64,000 nt of DNA from positions 2,418,001 to 2,482,000 of the forward strand of contig NZ_CP018811.1 in the NCBI RefSeq assembly GCF_001922345.1, given 5' to 3'. Source of the DNA: Paraburkholderia sp. SOS3 (GTDB lineage: Bacteria > Pseudomonadota > Gammaproteobacteria > Burkholderiales > Burkholderiaceae). Below the pieces are notes generated by a model, which saw only the letters and a list, made by a program, of their open reading frames with translations, made no database searches and was not told the DNA's origin. Position 1 is the stretch's first letter. The number at the start of each line of letters is the position of its first letter. Positions 35,956 to 43,556 of this stretch are shown here, piece by piece. The translations under genes and the position numbers were made by a program.

Positions 35956-36423
35956 CGTTGGTTGCCGCGATGGGACGCGTTGTTCTGACGGTTCGAATCT
36001 GCGAAAGGATACACGACAGGCGCTGCGCGTGGCATACCGTGTCGCCGTGCCATGAACGCGTATCGCACAGTCGTTTCCGGCAGCGGCATGCGCGCTGTCT
36101 GCAAAACGATACAGATCGCCTGCCGGCCCTTTATCGAGATATAACTGCGCGCTACATTGCCGGACACAATGCTTCGCGCGGGCTCCCATACCCTGGGTCG
36201 AGCGCGGGCCGCCCGACCCGGGCGACAAAGACCGTTAAACATTCCCTCGAACCGAATCGCCATCGTGCCGTGCCCGGCTCGCGCCGCGCATGAGCACGGT
36301 CGTCTGCGCGCGCTTTCGCACCGCGATTCGTGGCGGCTTGTGAAGCGGCATTTCCGGATTGAACAAACCACGCTGCGTTTGCGCCCATCGCGAACGCGTG
36401 AAATCTTTAAAAAGGATCTCTAA
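35956..36423. other. upstream region of modE-like gene and porin, no gene seen
   Basis: 468 bases. Contains a GC-rich inverted-repeat patch (GCGGGCCGCCCGACCCGGGCG around 36207-36227) and, just before the porin ATG, an AAAAAGGATCTC ribosome site. Frames crossing it have noise-like composition. The porin promoter is presumably within the last 200 bases. Confidence 0.4.
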
Positions 36424-37617
36424 ATGAAAAAAATCTTCAATGCAGCCGCAGTAGCCGGCGGTCTCGGTGTGATTGCCGCCGCCACGAGCACCGCGCATGC
36501 GCAAAGCAGCGTCACGCTCTACGGCATCATCGATGCCGGCGTGAGCTATGTCTCGAACTCGGCCACGCCGGCAGGCCATGCGAGCCTCGTCAAATACGCG
36601 GACGGCGTCGCGTCCGGCAGCCGCTGGGGCGTGCGCGGCACGGAAGATCTGGGCGGCGGGCTGAAGGCGCTGTTCGTGCTCGAAAACGGCTTTAGCAGCG
36701 CCGACGGTTCGATCGGGCAGGGCGGCGCGCTGTTCGGGCGGCAGGCATACGTCGGCGTTTCGAAGAACGGCATCGGCACGCTGGCGTTCGGCCGCCAGTA
36801 TTCGTTCTCGACCGACTACCTCGGCGCGAATTACACGACCGGCAGCCAGACGCCCGCCGGCAACTACGGCTGGCATATCAACGACGTCGACCAGTTGAGC
36901 GCGAGCCGCATCAACAACGCGGTGAAGTTCAGCAGCGCGAATTTCTCGGGCCTGACGTTCGGCGCGATGTACGGGTTTTCGAATCGGGCCGGCGCCTTCG
37001 CCGGCACGCCGACCGTCACGGCCGGCGGCGCCTCGCAACAGGGCGCATCGAGCGCGTACAGTTTCGGCGCGAACTACGCGCAGGGGCCATTCGGCATCGG
37101 CGCCGCGTACACGAACATCCGCTATCCGAACGGCGCGACGCCACCGTTCAGCGTCAGCATCGCGAACGTGAACACGGGCGGCCTGCGCGACCTCGAGACC
37201 TATGGCATCGGTGCGCGCGTGGCGATCGGCGCGGGCCTCGTGTGGAGCAACTGGACGCATACGACCTTCGAACCGCTCACGGGCGCTTCGTCGCGGCTGA
37301 ACAACTATGAAATCGGCGGCCGCTACGGCTTCACGCCCGCGCTTGCGGCGGGGCTCGGCTATACGTTCTCGGATCTCGACGACCGCTTCAGCGGCAAATG
37401 GCATCAGGTCACCGGCGCGCTCGACTACGCGCTGTCCAAGCGTACCGACGTCTACCTGCTCGCCGTCTATCAGATTGCATCGGGCAGCAATACGGTCGCG
37501 GGGCGCGACGTGCCGGTGCAGGCGCAGATCGGCACCGTGCCGGCGATGCTCGGTACCTCGGGCGCCGGCGCGAACAACCAGGTCGCGACGCGCGTCGGCT
37601 TGCGGCACCGCTTCTAG
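36424..37617 (+). CDS. Gram-negative outer-membrane porin (OmpC/Opc type)
   Basis: 397 aa. Signal peptide 1-24 (cleavage AHA-QS), then SSVTLYGIIDAGVSYVSNS, the usual first strand of betaproteobacterial trimeric porins. SRWGVRGTEDLGGGLKALFVLENGF and LFGRQAYVGVSKNGIGTLAFGRQ are family landmarks, and the chain ends in Phe (GLRHRF), the outer-membrane insertion signal. Sixteen-strand beta barrel expected. Lies inside the molybdenum region but there is no sequence sign of anion specificity. Confidence 0.95.
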   Translation: MKKIFNAAAVAGGLGVIAAATSTAHAQSSVTLYGIIDAGVSYVSNSATPAGHASLVKYADGVASGSRWGVRGTEDLGGGLKALFVLENGFSSADGSIGQGGALFGRQAYVGVSKNGIGTLAFGRQYSFSTDYLGANYTTGSQTPAGNYGWHINDVDQLSASRINNAVKFSSANFSGLTFGAMYGFSNRAGAFAGTPTVTAGGASQQGASSAYSFGANYAQGPFGIGAAYTNIRYPNGATPPFSVSIANVNTGGLRDLETYGIGARVAIGAGLVWSNWTHTTFEPLTGASSRLNNYEIGGRYGFTPALAAGLGYTFSDLDDRFSGKWHQVTGALDYALSKRTDVYLLAVYQIASGSNTVAGRDVPVQAQIGTVPAMLGTSGAGANNQVATRVGLRHRF

Positions 37618-37642
37618 GTGGCTCGCGCGATGGCCGCTGTGC

Positions 37643-37686
37643 TAGCGGCTTGATAGCGGCTTGATAGCGGCCCGCTAGCGGCGTGA
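37643..37686. repeat. 11-bp tandem repeat x4 after the porin gene
   Basis: Four contiguous 11-bp units beginning TAGCGGC at 37643, 37654, 37665 and 37676; the first two are identical (TAGCGGCTTGA), the last two vary in the final four bases. Located between two convergent genes. The units can pair with GCCGCT at 37633 and with CCGCTAGCGG, so a terminator role is possible. Confidence 0.75.
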
Positions 37687-37690
37687 CCGG

Positions 37691-38224
37691 TCAGGGCGCC
37701 ACCACGCGCGCGACGATGCCCGCGAGGCGTTTGACGTGGCGCGGCGCGGGCAGGATATCGCCCGCGGAAAACAGCAGTGGCGCGCCGTCTTCGATCGTAA
37801 GCGGCGCGTCGCCGCGCTCGAGCGCGACGAGCACGCGTTCGCCGACCGGCGTGTTGAACAGCTCGTGCCACGAGAACGTGACCGCATAGCCATCGTGGGC
37901 AACGGCGATAAAAATGGTCCGCTTGAAGTCGCCCGGCCGGACGTTGCGCAGGCCGGCCACTTCGATGAGATCTTTCAGCAACACGCCGCGGTAGCTATCC
38001 ACTTTGCGGATGAAACGGTTGGTCGTGAAGCAGCGCAGGTCGAACGGGGCGGCGCGCGCGTTTGCGCGATCGCGCAGCTGGTCGAGCGTCAGCGTGAGCG
38101 GACGTTGAAAGTCGCCTGTTAGCGAAAGCATGGCGCTTTGCGCCGATGTTTCGCGCTCTGGCTGGTTTGCGCCGCTCGTCTGGTGCGCTGCTGTCATGCT
38201 CGAATGCTCCATTTCCGGTGCCAT
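37691..38224 (-). CDS. molybdopterin-fold (sulfite-oxidase-type) domain protein
   Basis: 177 aa, single Oxidored_molyb domain. FDLRCFTTNRFIRK holds the conserved Cys that ligates molybdenum in this fold; SYRGVLLKDLIEVAGL and AHDGYAVTFSWHELFN follow in the usual order. Lacks signal peptide and dimerisation domain. ATG 38224 gives the longest form; MTAAHQ at 38197 has a better GGAG site. A ModE-box-like dyad sits 32 bases upstream of 38224, so it is likely molybdenum-regulated. Substrate unknown. Confidence 0.8.
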   Translation of the reverse strand: MAPEMEHSSMTAAHQTSGANQPERETSAQSAMLSLTGDFQRPLTLTLDQLRDRANARAAPFDLRCFTTNRFIRKVDSYRGVLLKDLIEVAGLRNVRPGDFKRTIFIAVAHDGYAVTFSWHELFNTPVGERVLVALERGDAPLTIEDGAPLLFSAGDILPAPRHVKRLAGIVARVVAP

Positions 38225-38255
38225 GCCGCGTTACTCGAAACTAGCGCTTGCCCGT

Positions 38256-38279
38256 CGATATATCGGTAGGTATATTACG
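38256..38279. promoter_or_regulatory. ModE-box-like operator (box 2)
   Basis: 24-bp dyad with arms CGATATAT and ATATTACG and an 8-base centre. Six of eight outer pairs match. Its reverse complement begins CGTAATATA, the same nine bases that begin box 1 at 39098. E. coli ModE boxes have arms of the type CGTTATAT and ATAACG in the same 24-bp frame. Lies 32 bases before the molybdopterin-fold gene. Confidence 0.65.
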
Positions 38280-38482
38280 CTGCGTGTAGCGCAAGCGCTG
38301 CGGAAAATTCGATCGACACCGGTCATATCGTTGCGCTAAGCCGCGCGAGCTGCTTGCGGCGCCTGGCCTCACGTGCCCGATGAAATGCGCGACGCGCTTG
38401 ATGCAATCGGCCGCGCAAGGGTGTCGAACGACGGAACGAGGGGAAAGATACGAAAGACACGAAGGTCACGAAGCGGGCAGAG

Positions 38483-38515
38483 GCGGGCAAAAAGCAGGCA
38501 AAAAGCAGGCAAAAA
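38483..38515. repeat. 11-bp tandem repeat x3 (GCAGGCAAAAA) in a gene-free stretch
   Basis: Units at 38483, 38494 and 38505; the first has GCGGGC in place of GCAGGC. The surrounding stretch 38225-38614 (390 bases) has no supportable gene: it contains the box 2 operator, a run of degenerate ACGAAAGAC units at about 38445-38475, and this repeat. Confidence 0.75.
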
Positions 38516-38614
38516 GCGGCAGCACGAGCGTAGCCGGCGTGCAGCCGCTGCGTTGAGGTGCCCGTCATGCGGCGCAGTGGCCGCAAGGCATCGATCAGAC
38601 GACAGCCGGCGCGA

Positions 38615-39040
38615 TCAATCCACGCCGACGATCACGCTCGACGCCTTGAAGATCGCCGCTGCCGCCTTGCCGTTCGCCAGGCCCAGGCGATCGACGCTGT
38701 CGTTGGTAATGATCGAGGCGATCTTCGCCCCGCCTTGCGCGGCGATCACGACTTCCGCGTTGACGGCGCCCTTCGTGACCGACGCAATGGTGCCCGCGAT
38801 GCAGTTGCGCGCGGACACCTTGCTCGCGTTCGCGTCGACCATCACGAGTACCGACGATGCCTTGATCAGCGCAAACGCCGGCTTGCCTGCCGCAAGGCCC
38901 AGCGAAGCCGCGCTACCGTGCGTGATGATCGCGACGATCTCGAGGCCGTCCTGCGTGCGCAGCGTGATCTCGTCGTTGACGGCACCGGCCTTCACGTCGG
39001 CAACGATGCCGGGAAACTGGTTACGGGCGCTGGTGCGCAT
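38615..39040 (-). CDS. di-Mop molybdate-binding protein (ModG-like)
   Basis: 141 aa consisting of two Mop/TOBE domains. Domain 1 opens TSARNQFPGIV, domain 2 VSARNCIAGTI; each ends in the IKASSVLVMVD / FKASSVIVGVD strand. Di-Mop proteins bind molybdate or tungstate in the cytoplasm for storage or sensing. The TSARNQ start also matches the first Mop domain of E. coli ModE. AAGGAGA ribosome site before ATG 39040. Divergent from the binding-protein gene, with box 1 between them. Confidence 0.93.
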   Translation of the reverse strand: MRTSARNQFPGIVADVKAGAVNDEITLRTQDGLEIVAIITHGSAASLGLAAGKPAFALIKASSVLVMVDANASKVSARNCIAGTIASVTKGAVNAEVVIAAQGGAKIASIITNDSVDRLGLANGKAAAAIFKASSVIVGVD

Positions 39041-39097
39041 AGTGTTCTCCTTGAGCATGAGTGAAAGCGGGGAAGTTCGATGCAGCGTTGCGCGCAT

Positions 39098-39121
39098 CGT
39101 AATATAGTCGACTTAATAACG
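39098..39121. promoter_or_regulatory. ModE-box-like operator (box 1)
   Basis: 24-bp dyad with halves CGTAATATAG and CTTAATAACG around the centre GTCGAC; 9 of 12 base pairs are palindromic. It closely resembles the E. coli modA operator arms (CGTTATAT and ATAACG). It lies 15 bases before the binding-protein ATG and 57 bases upstream of the di-Mop gene, so it could repress both. Confidence 0.75.
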
Positions 39122-39135
39122 GTACGGGGAATGAC

Positions 39136-40014
39136 ATGGTTCGTAAGCGGGTTGCGTCGGTTATCGTGTTGGCGGCCGCGGCGTTCGGTGCACAGCGTGC
39201 GTCGGCGCAGGACGGCACGGTCAATGTGCTGTACGCGGGTTCGCTCGTGAATCTGATGGAGCGCAGCGTCGGTCCGGCCTTCGAAAAGGAGACCGGCGTT
39301 CACTTTCAGGGCTATGCCGCGGGGTCGAACAAGATCGCCAATGAAATCAAAGGCAAGCTGCGCCGCGGCGACGTCTTCATCAGCGCGAGCCCAAAGGTCA
39401 ACACGAGCCTGATGGGCGCGGCCAACGGCGATCATGTGACGTGGTATGTGAATTTCGCGGAATCGCCGCTGATGATTGGCTACAACCCGCAAAGCAGATT
39501 CGCCGCGCAGTTCAAATCGAAGCGCTGGGACGAGGTATTGCAGGAACCGGGTATCCGCATCGGCCGCACGGACCCGAAGCTCGACCCGAAGGGCGCATTC
39601 ACGGTCGAGATGGTGACGAAGGCGGCAGCGCTCTATAAACAGCCGGACCTCGTGCAAAAGACGCTCGGTGCGCCGGAAAATCCGGACCAGGTGCTGCCGG
39701 AAGAGACGCTCGTGGGCCGTCTCCAGTCGGGCCAGCTCGACGCGGGCTTCTTCTACTCGACCGAGACCTCGGATCTGAACATCCCGGCCATTCGTCCCGC
39801 GCCGGAACTGCAGGCGAAGGCGAGCTACACGATCACGATTCTCGGCGACGCGCCGAATGCAAAGGGCGCCGCGCGCTTCGTCGACTTCCTGATGAGCGCG
39901 AAAGGGCGCCAGTTGCTCGAGGAGCATGGCGTCGACGTCGTGAAGCCGGCCGTGGTCGGCAACGTGCAGGCGATTCCGCCGTCGGTGCAGGCGGTCATCG
40001 ACGCTGCGCAGTGA
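39136..40014 (+). CDS. periplasmic molybdate/tungstate-binding protein (ModA/WtpA type)
   Basis: 292 aa. Signal peptide to about residue 24 (ASA-QD). GTVNVLYAGSLVNLMERSVGPAFEKETG resembles WtpA-type oxyanion-binding proteins more than E. coli ModA; RGDVFISASPKVN and GRTDPKLDPKGAF are the ligand-loop regions. Next gene, 19 bases on, is the fused permease-ATPase. Regulated by box 1, presumably repressed when molybdate is plentiful. Confidence 0.88.
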   Translation: MVRKRVASVIVLAAAAFGAQRASAQDGTVNVLYAGSLVNLMERSVGPAFEKETGVHFQGYAAGSNKIANEIKGKLRRGDVFISASPKVNTSLMGAANGDHVTWYVNFAESPLMIGYNPQSRFAAQFKSKRWDEVLQEPGIRIGRTDPKLDPKGAFTVEMVTKAAALYKQPDLVQKTLGAPENPDQVLPEETLVGRLQSGQLDAGFFYSTETSDLNIPAIRPAPELQAKASYTITILGDAPNAKGAARFVDFLMSAKGRQLLEEHGVDVVKPAVVGNVQAIPPSVQAVIDAAQ

Positions 40015-40033
40015 GCGTGAGGACAAGCCTGCC

Positions 40034-41968
40034 ATGACGCGCCACGCTGCGCGGCCGCTGCTGTGGCTCGGCGGCCTGCTTGCCATTTATCTGTGCGCGC
40101 CGTTTATCGCGGCGCTGCCGCAGATCGATCACGCGGACTGGGCCCATGTCGACTGGCACACGATGGGTTCCGCCGTCGGCGTGTCGGTCGCGAGCGCAAG
40201 TGTGGCCGCGCTTCTGATCCTCGTGGGCGGGGTGCCGCTCGGCTATGCGCTCGCGCGCTCGTCGTCGCGCGCGATGGCCGTGCTCGGGTTCATCGTGCAA
40301 CTGCCGCTTGCGCTGCCGCCGCTCACAAGCGGCATTCTGCTGCTGTTCCTGTTAGGACCGTATAGCCCGCTTGGGCGTCTTTTCGGCGGCGTGCTGACCG
40401 ATTCGTTCGCGGGCATCGTGCTCGCGGAGACCTTCGTCGCCGCGCCGTTTCTGATCATCGCCGCGCGCTCGGCGTTCGCGGCGGTCGACCCGGTCTTCGA
40501 CGACGTCGCTGCGACGCTCGGTCATCATGCGGGCAGCCGCTTCTTCCGCGTGACGCTGCCGATCGCGTGGCCGGCGATTCGCGCGGGTCTCGCGCTCGCC
40601 TGGCTGCGCGCATTCGGCGAGTTCGGCGCAACCGTGATGGTCGCTTATCACCCGTACTCGCTGCCCGTCTATACGTACGTCGTGTTCGGCGGTCAGGGCT
40701 TGCCCGCGATGATGCCGTTGCTGCTGCCGACGCTTGCGATCGCGGTGATTTGCGCGGTGCTCTCCGTGGCGGGCCGCCGCGCGGCGCCGCACGCCGATGC
40801 GCCGCAGGAAAACGGCGACGAACCTGCCGCCGTCGCGACAGCGGCCACTGTCCCGCTGCCGGCGCAACCCGATGCGCGTCTCGCGTTCCGGTTGCGCCGT
40901 GACCTCGGCGCGTTCGATCTCGATATCGAATGGGCGCCCACCACGCGGCGCCTCGCCATCATCGGGCCGTCCGGATCGGGCAAGTCGCTCGCGTTGCGGA
41001 TGATTGCCGGCCTCGAACGCAACGACGGGTGCGTGGTGACGCTCGGCGCACGCGAACTCGCGCCGCTTGCGCCGGAGCAGCGGCAGATCGGCTATATGCC
41101 GCAGGATTACGGGCTTTTTCCGCATATGACGGTCGCGCAGCAGTTGTCGTTTCCGCGCGATGCGGATGCGCCGAGCGCGCGCTACTGGATCGAGCACCTG
41201 GGTCTCGCGTCATTGACGGCGCGCTTGCCGCGCGCATTATCGTTCGGGCAGCGTCAGCGCGTGGCGCTCGCGCGTGCGTTGACACGGCACAGCCAGTTGC
41301 TGCTGTTCGACGAACCGTTCTCGGCGCTCGATACGCCGCGCCGCCGGCGCCTGCAGCAAGCGCTGCGCGAACTGCAGCGCGAGATCGCGGCGGTGACGGT
41401 GCTCGTCACGCACGATCCCGACGAAGCCGCACTGCTCGCCGACGAGCTGCTGGTGATCGAGCACGGCCGCGTGCTGCAAACGGGCTCGATCGCCGATGTG
41501 TTCGAGCGGCCGGCGAGCTTGCGGGTCGCCGAATTGCTCGGCCTGCATAACGTCGGCGAGGGCATGATGCGCGACGACGGGCGTATCGAGACGCCGCTTG
41601 GTCTCGTCATCGAAGCCATTGCGGCGCTTTCGCTCGCGGCGGGCCAGGCGGTGATGTGGCGCGTGTCGCCGCGAGCGATCTCGGTGCTCGACGATGGAAC
41701 GGCCGCCGCGCATGCGCGCACGAACGGCACGAACGGTGCGAACGGCACGAACGGCGCGAACGGCGAACGCAGCCTGTATCGCGGCACGCTCGAACGCATC
41801 GAACTGCGCCACGGGGACCGCTATGCGGTGCTCGATATCGGCGGTCATCGCTTCGACGTCGGCGATGAATCTGCGCTTGCCGATGCAGGCCGCAATCGAG
41901 CCGTACGGATCGATCCGCGCGGTGTATCGGTGTGGCCGCTTGCGCGACCGCTCAACGCTTCGACGTGA
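40034..41968 (+). CDS. fused molybdate ABC permease-ATPase (ModB-ModC)
   Basis: 644 aa joining two normally separate proteins. Residues 1-250: ModB permease with about six helices, LPPLTSGILLLFLLGPYSPLG and the EAA loop LGHHAGSRFFRVTLPIAWPAIRAG. Linker about 250-280. Residues about 283-500: ATPase with Walker A GPSGSGKS (311-318), Q-loop MPQDYG, signature LSFGQ (402-406, F replacing G), Walker B LLLFDEPFSALD. About 570-640: TOBE-like domain that could sense oxyanion. An NGT/NGA low-complexity insert lies at about 564-578. The stop overlaps the convergent MFS gene by 17 bases. Confidence 0.92.
   Translation: MTRHAARPLLWLGGLLAIYLCAPFIAALPQIDHADWAHVDWHTMGSAVGVSVASASVAALLILVGGVPLGYALARSSSRAMAVLGFIVQLPLALPPLTSGILLLFLLGPYSPLGRLFGGVLTDSFAGIVLAETFVAAPFLIIAARSAFAAVDPVFDDVAATLGHHAGSRFFRVTLPIAWPAIRAGLALAWLRAFGEFGATVMVAYHPYSLPVYTYVVFGGQGLPAMMPLLLPTLAIAVICAVLSVAGRRAAPHADAPQENGDEPAAVATAATVPLPAQPDARLAFRLRRDLGAFDLDIEWAPTTRRLAIIGPSGSGKSLALRMIAGLERNDGCVVTLGARELAPLAPEQRQIGYMPQDYGLFPHMTVAQQLSFPRDADAPSARYWIEHLGLASLTARLPRALSFGQRQRVALARALTRHSQLLLFDEPFSALDTPRRRRLQQALRELQREIAAVTVLVTHDPDEAALLADELLVIEHGRVLQTGSIADVFERPASLRVAELLGLHNVGEGMMRDDGRIETPLGLVIEAIAALSLAAGQAVMWRVSPRAISVLDDGTAAAHARTNGTNGANGTNGANGERSLYRGTLERIELRHGDRYAVLDIGGHRFDVGDESALADAGRNRAVRIDPRGVSVWPLARPLNAST
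41723..41767. repeat. 9-bp tandem repeat inside the ModB-ModC gene
   Basis: Five 9-bp units (AACGGCACG, AACGGTGCG, AACGGCACG, AACGGCGCG, AACGGCGAA) encode alternating Asn-Gly-Thr and Asn-Gly-Ala. In-frame, so copy number could vary without a frameshift; sits in a loop before the last strand region. Confidence 0.85.
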
Positions 41969-43367
41969 CCTCGATGCGTTTGCCGCGCGCAATCTCGTCG
42001 CCGGCATTCGGCGCGAGGCGCCGCGTGATCGCAATCGACGCGAACGAGCACAGCCCAACGGTCAGGAATGCCGGCCAGAAATCGGACCATTCGATCTGCG
42101 TGTGACCATGCAGCGACCGCGTGAGCTGCACGACGATGCCGGCAATGGTGACGCCGAGGCCGAGCGACATCTGCTGAACCACGCTGCCGAGGCTCGTCGC
42201 GCGCCCGACGTCGCGCGTTTCGATTTCGGCGTAGGTCATTGAATTGAGGCTCGTGAACTGCAACGCCGGGAAGAAGCCGCCAAGCAGCACGACGCCCCAG
42301 ATCAGCCATGTCGGCGTGCCGGGGAAAAACAGGCCGCACGCGGCAATCGCGATGCCCGAAAACGCGGCGTTGTACATCAGCACGGTGCGAAAGCCCCAGC
42401 GATGCAGCGTGCGCGATGCGAGCGTGCGCATGAAGAGCCCGCCGATCGCCGACGCGCACGTAATGAGCCCCGACTCGAACGCGCTCATGCCGAGACCTTC
42501 CTGCAGCACGAGCGGCAATAGAAACGGCACCGCGCCGAGCCCGATGCGAAACAGCGATCCGCCCATCACGCTCGCCTGAAACGTCGGCACGCGGAAAAAG
42601 CGCAGCTCGAGCAGCGGCCGCGTCGCGTAGCGCGCATAGAGCACATAGAAAGCCAATGCGATCGCGCCCGCGAAGGTCATCGTCCACGCGGTCGAATCGG
42701 CGATCAGTTCGCTGCCGACCAGAGCAAGCCCGAGCATGAACGCCGAGGCGCCGCCTGCGGACAGCAGAAACCCGAACCAGTCGAGCGGCCCCGGATGCGG
42801 CTCGCGCGTATTCGCGATGAACCGGTTCGTCAGATGGATGCCGACGATGCCGACCGGAATGTTGATAAAGAAGATCAGCCGCCAGTGCAGATACGTCGTG
42901 ATGAAGCCGCCCAGCAGCGGCCCGGCGGCCGGCCCCAGCAGCGACGTGAGGCTCAGGTAGTTCATTGCGCGAATGAAGTCCGAACGCTCGACACTGCGAA
43001 AGATGATGATGCGGCCAACGGGCACCATCATCGCGCCGCCGATGCCCTGCACGAAGCGCGCGACGGTGAACATGCCGAGCGATGTGGAGGCCGCGCATGC
43101 CAGCGAACCGGCGACGAAGATGCCGATTGCGGTGCGAAACACGGTGCGTGCGCCGTAGCGGTCCGCCAGCCAGCCGCAAACGGGAATAAACACGCCGAGA
43201 CCGAGCACGTAGCTCGTGACCGCGATCTTCAGCGTGACCGGGTCTACAGCAAAGGTGCGCGCCATCTGGGGCAGCGCCGTGACGATCACGTTCGCGTCGA
43301 CCGTCTCCATGAACATCGCGAACGCGACGATGACAGGAGCGATGAGACCCTTCTGGTCGGACGACAT
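41952..43367 (-). CDS. MFS multidrug exporter, DHA2 (EmrB/QacA) type
   Basis: 471 aa from ATG 43367 (MSSDQKG); a TTG at 43412 is less likely. About 14 helices. METVDANVIVTALPQMARTF is motif D1 of the DHA2 family, WLADRYGARTVFRTAIGIFVAG motif A, and LLGPAAGPLLGGFI motif C, which marks antiporter-type exporters. Proton-driven drug or metabolite efflux; substrate unknown. No membrane-fusion partner gene next to it. Confidence 0.9.
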   Translation of the reverse strand: MSSDQKGLIAPVIVAFAMFMETVDANVIVTALPQMARTFAVDPVTLKIAVTSYVLGLGVFIPVCGWLADRYGARTVFRTAIGIFVAGSLACAASTSLGMFTVARFVQGIGGAMMVPVGRIIIFRSVERSDFIRAMNYLSLTSLLGPAAGPLLGGFITTYLHWRLIFFINIPVGIVGIHLTNRFIANTREPHPGPLDWFGFLLSAGGASAFMLGLALVGSELIADSTAWTMTFAGAIALAFYVLYARYATRPLLELRFFRVPTFQASVMGGSLFRIGLGAVPFLLPLVLQEGLGMSAFESGLITCASAIGGLFMRTLASRTLHRWGFRTVLMYNAAFSGIAIAACGLFFPGTPTWLIWGVVLLGGFFPALQFTSLNSMTYAEIETRDVGRATSLGSVVQQMSLGLGVTIAGIVVQLTRSLHGHTQIEWSDFWPAFLTVGLCSFASIAITRRLAPNAGDEIARGKRIEVTSKR

Positions 43368-43468
43368 GAGCAGGCTGATGCGGCGATGAGCAGCGCGAGG
43401 CGACGGGGACAAGCCGCGATTATTGCATAGCCGCTCTCACTTTTAAGCATTCGCTGCGGGATTTTTGT

Positions 43469-43493
43469 GTGCCGTCAGCATGGCTGACGGCAC
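43469..43493. terminator. perfect 11-bp hairpin between convergent transcription ends
   Basis: GTGCCGTCAGC and GCTGACGGCAC form a perfect stem with a 3-base ATG loop, 58 bases after the disulfide-reductase stop. A TTTTT run is on the plus-strand 5' side, so there is no U-tract after the stem for the minus-strand gene. May act as a Rho-assisted end or mRNA 3' stabiliser. Confidence 0.45.
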
Positions 43494-43527
43494 GACCGAG
43501 CTTGCTTCAAGGCCGCTTCATTCCAGA

Positions 43528-43556
43528 TTCAGGCCGGGTTCAGGCCGGGTTCAGGC
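43528..43556. repeat. 11-bp tandem repeat x2.6 at the reductase gene end
   Basis: TTCAGGCCGGG at 43528 and 43539 followed by a partial TTCAGGC at 43550 that runs into the stop codon of the minus-strand gene ending at 43551. Confidence 0.75.

Noticed and set aside
36135..36162. possible third ModE box upstream of the modE-like gene (GATATAA ... CTACATTG)
   Set aside because: Some likeness to the E. coli site but poor dyad symmetry and wrong spacing compared with the two good boxes.
38323..38586. 87-codon minus-strand frame in the region between the molybdopterin-fold and di-Mop genes
   Set aside because: It is built from the 11-bp repeat and degenerate ACGAAAG units; composition is not coding.
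43469..43493. intrinsic terminator with U-tract for the disulfide reductase
   Set aside because: The hairpin is perfect but the T-run is on the wrong side for the minus-strand gene, so I list it only as a weak terminator.
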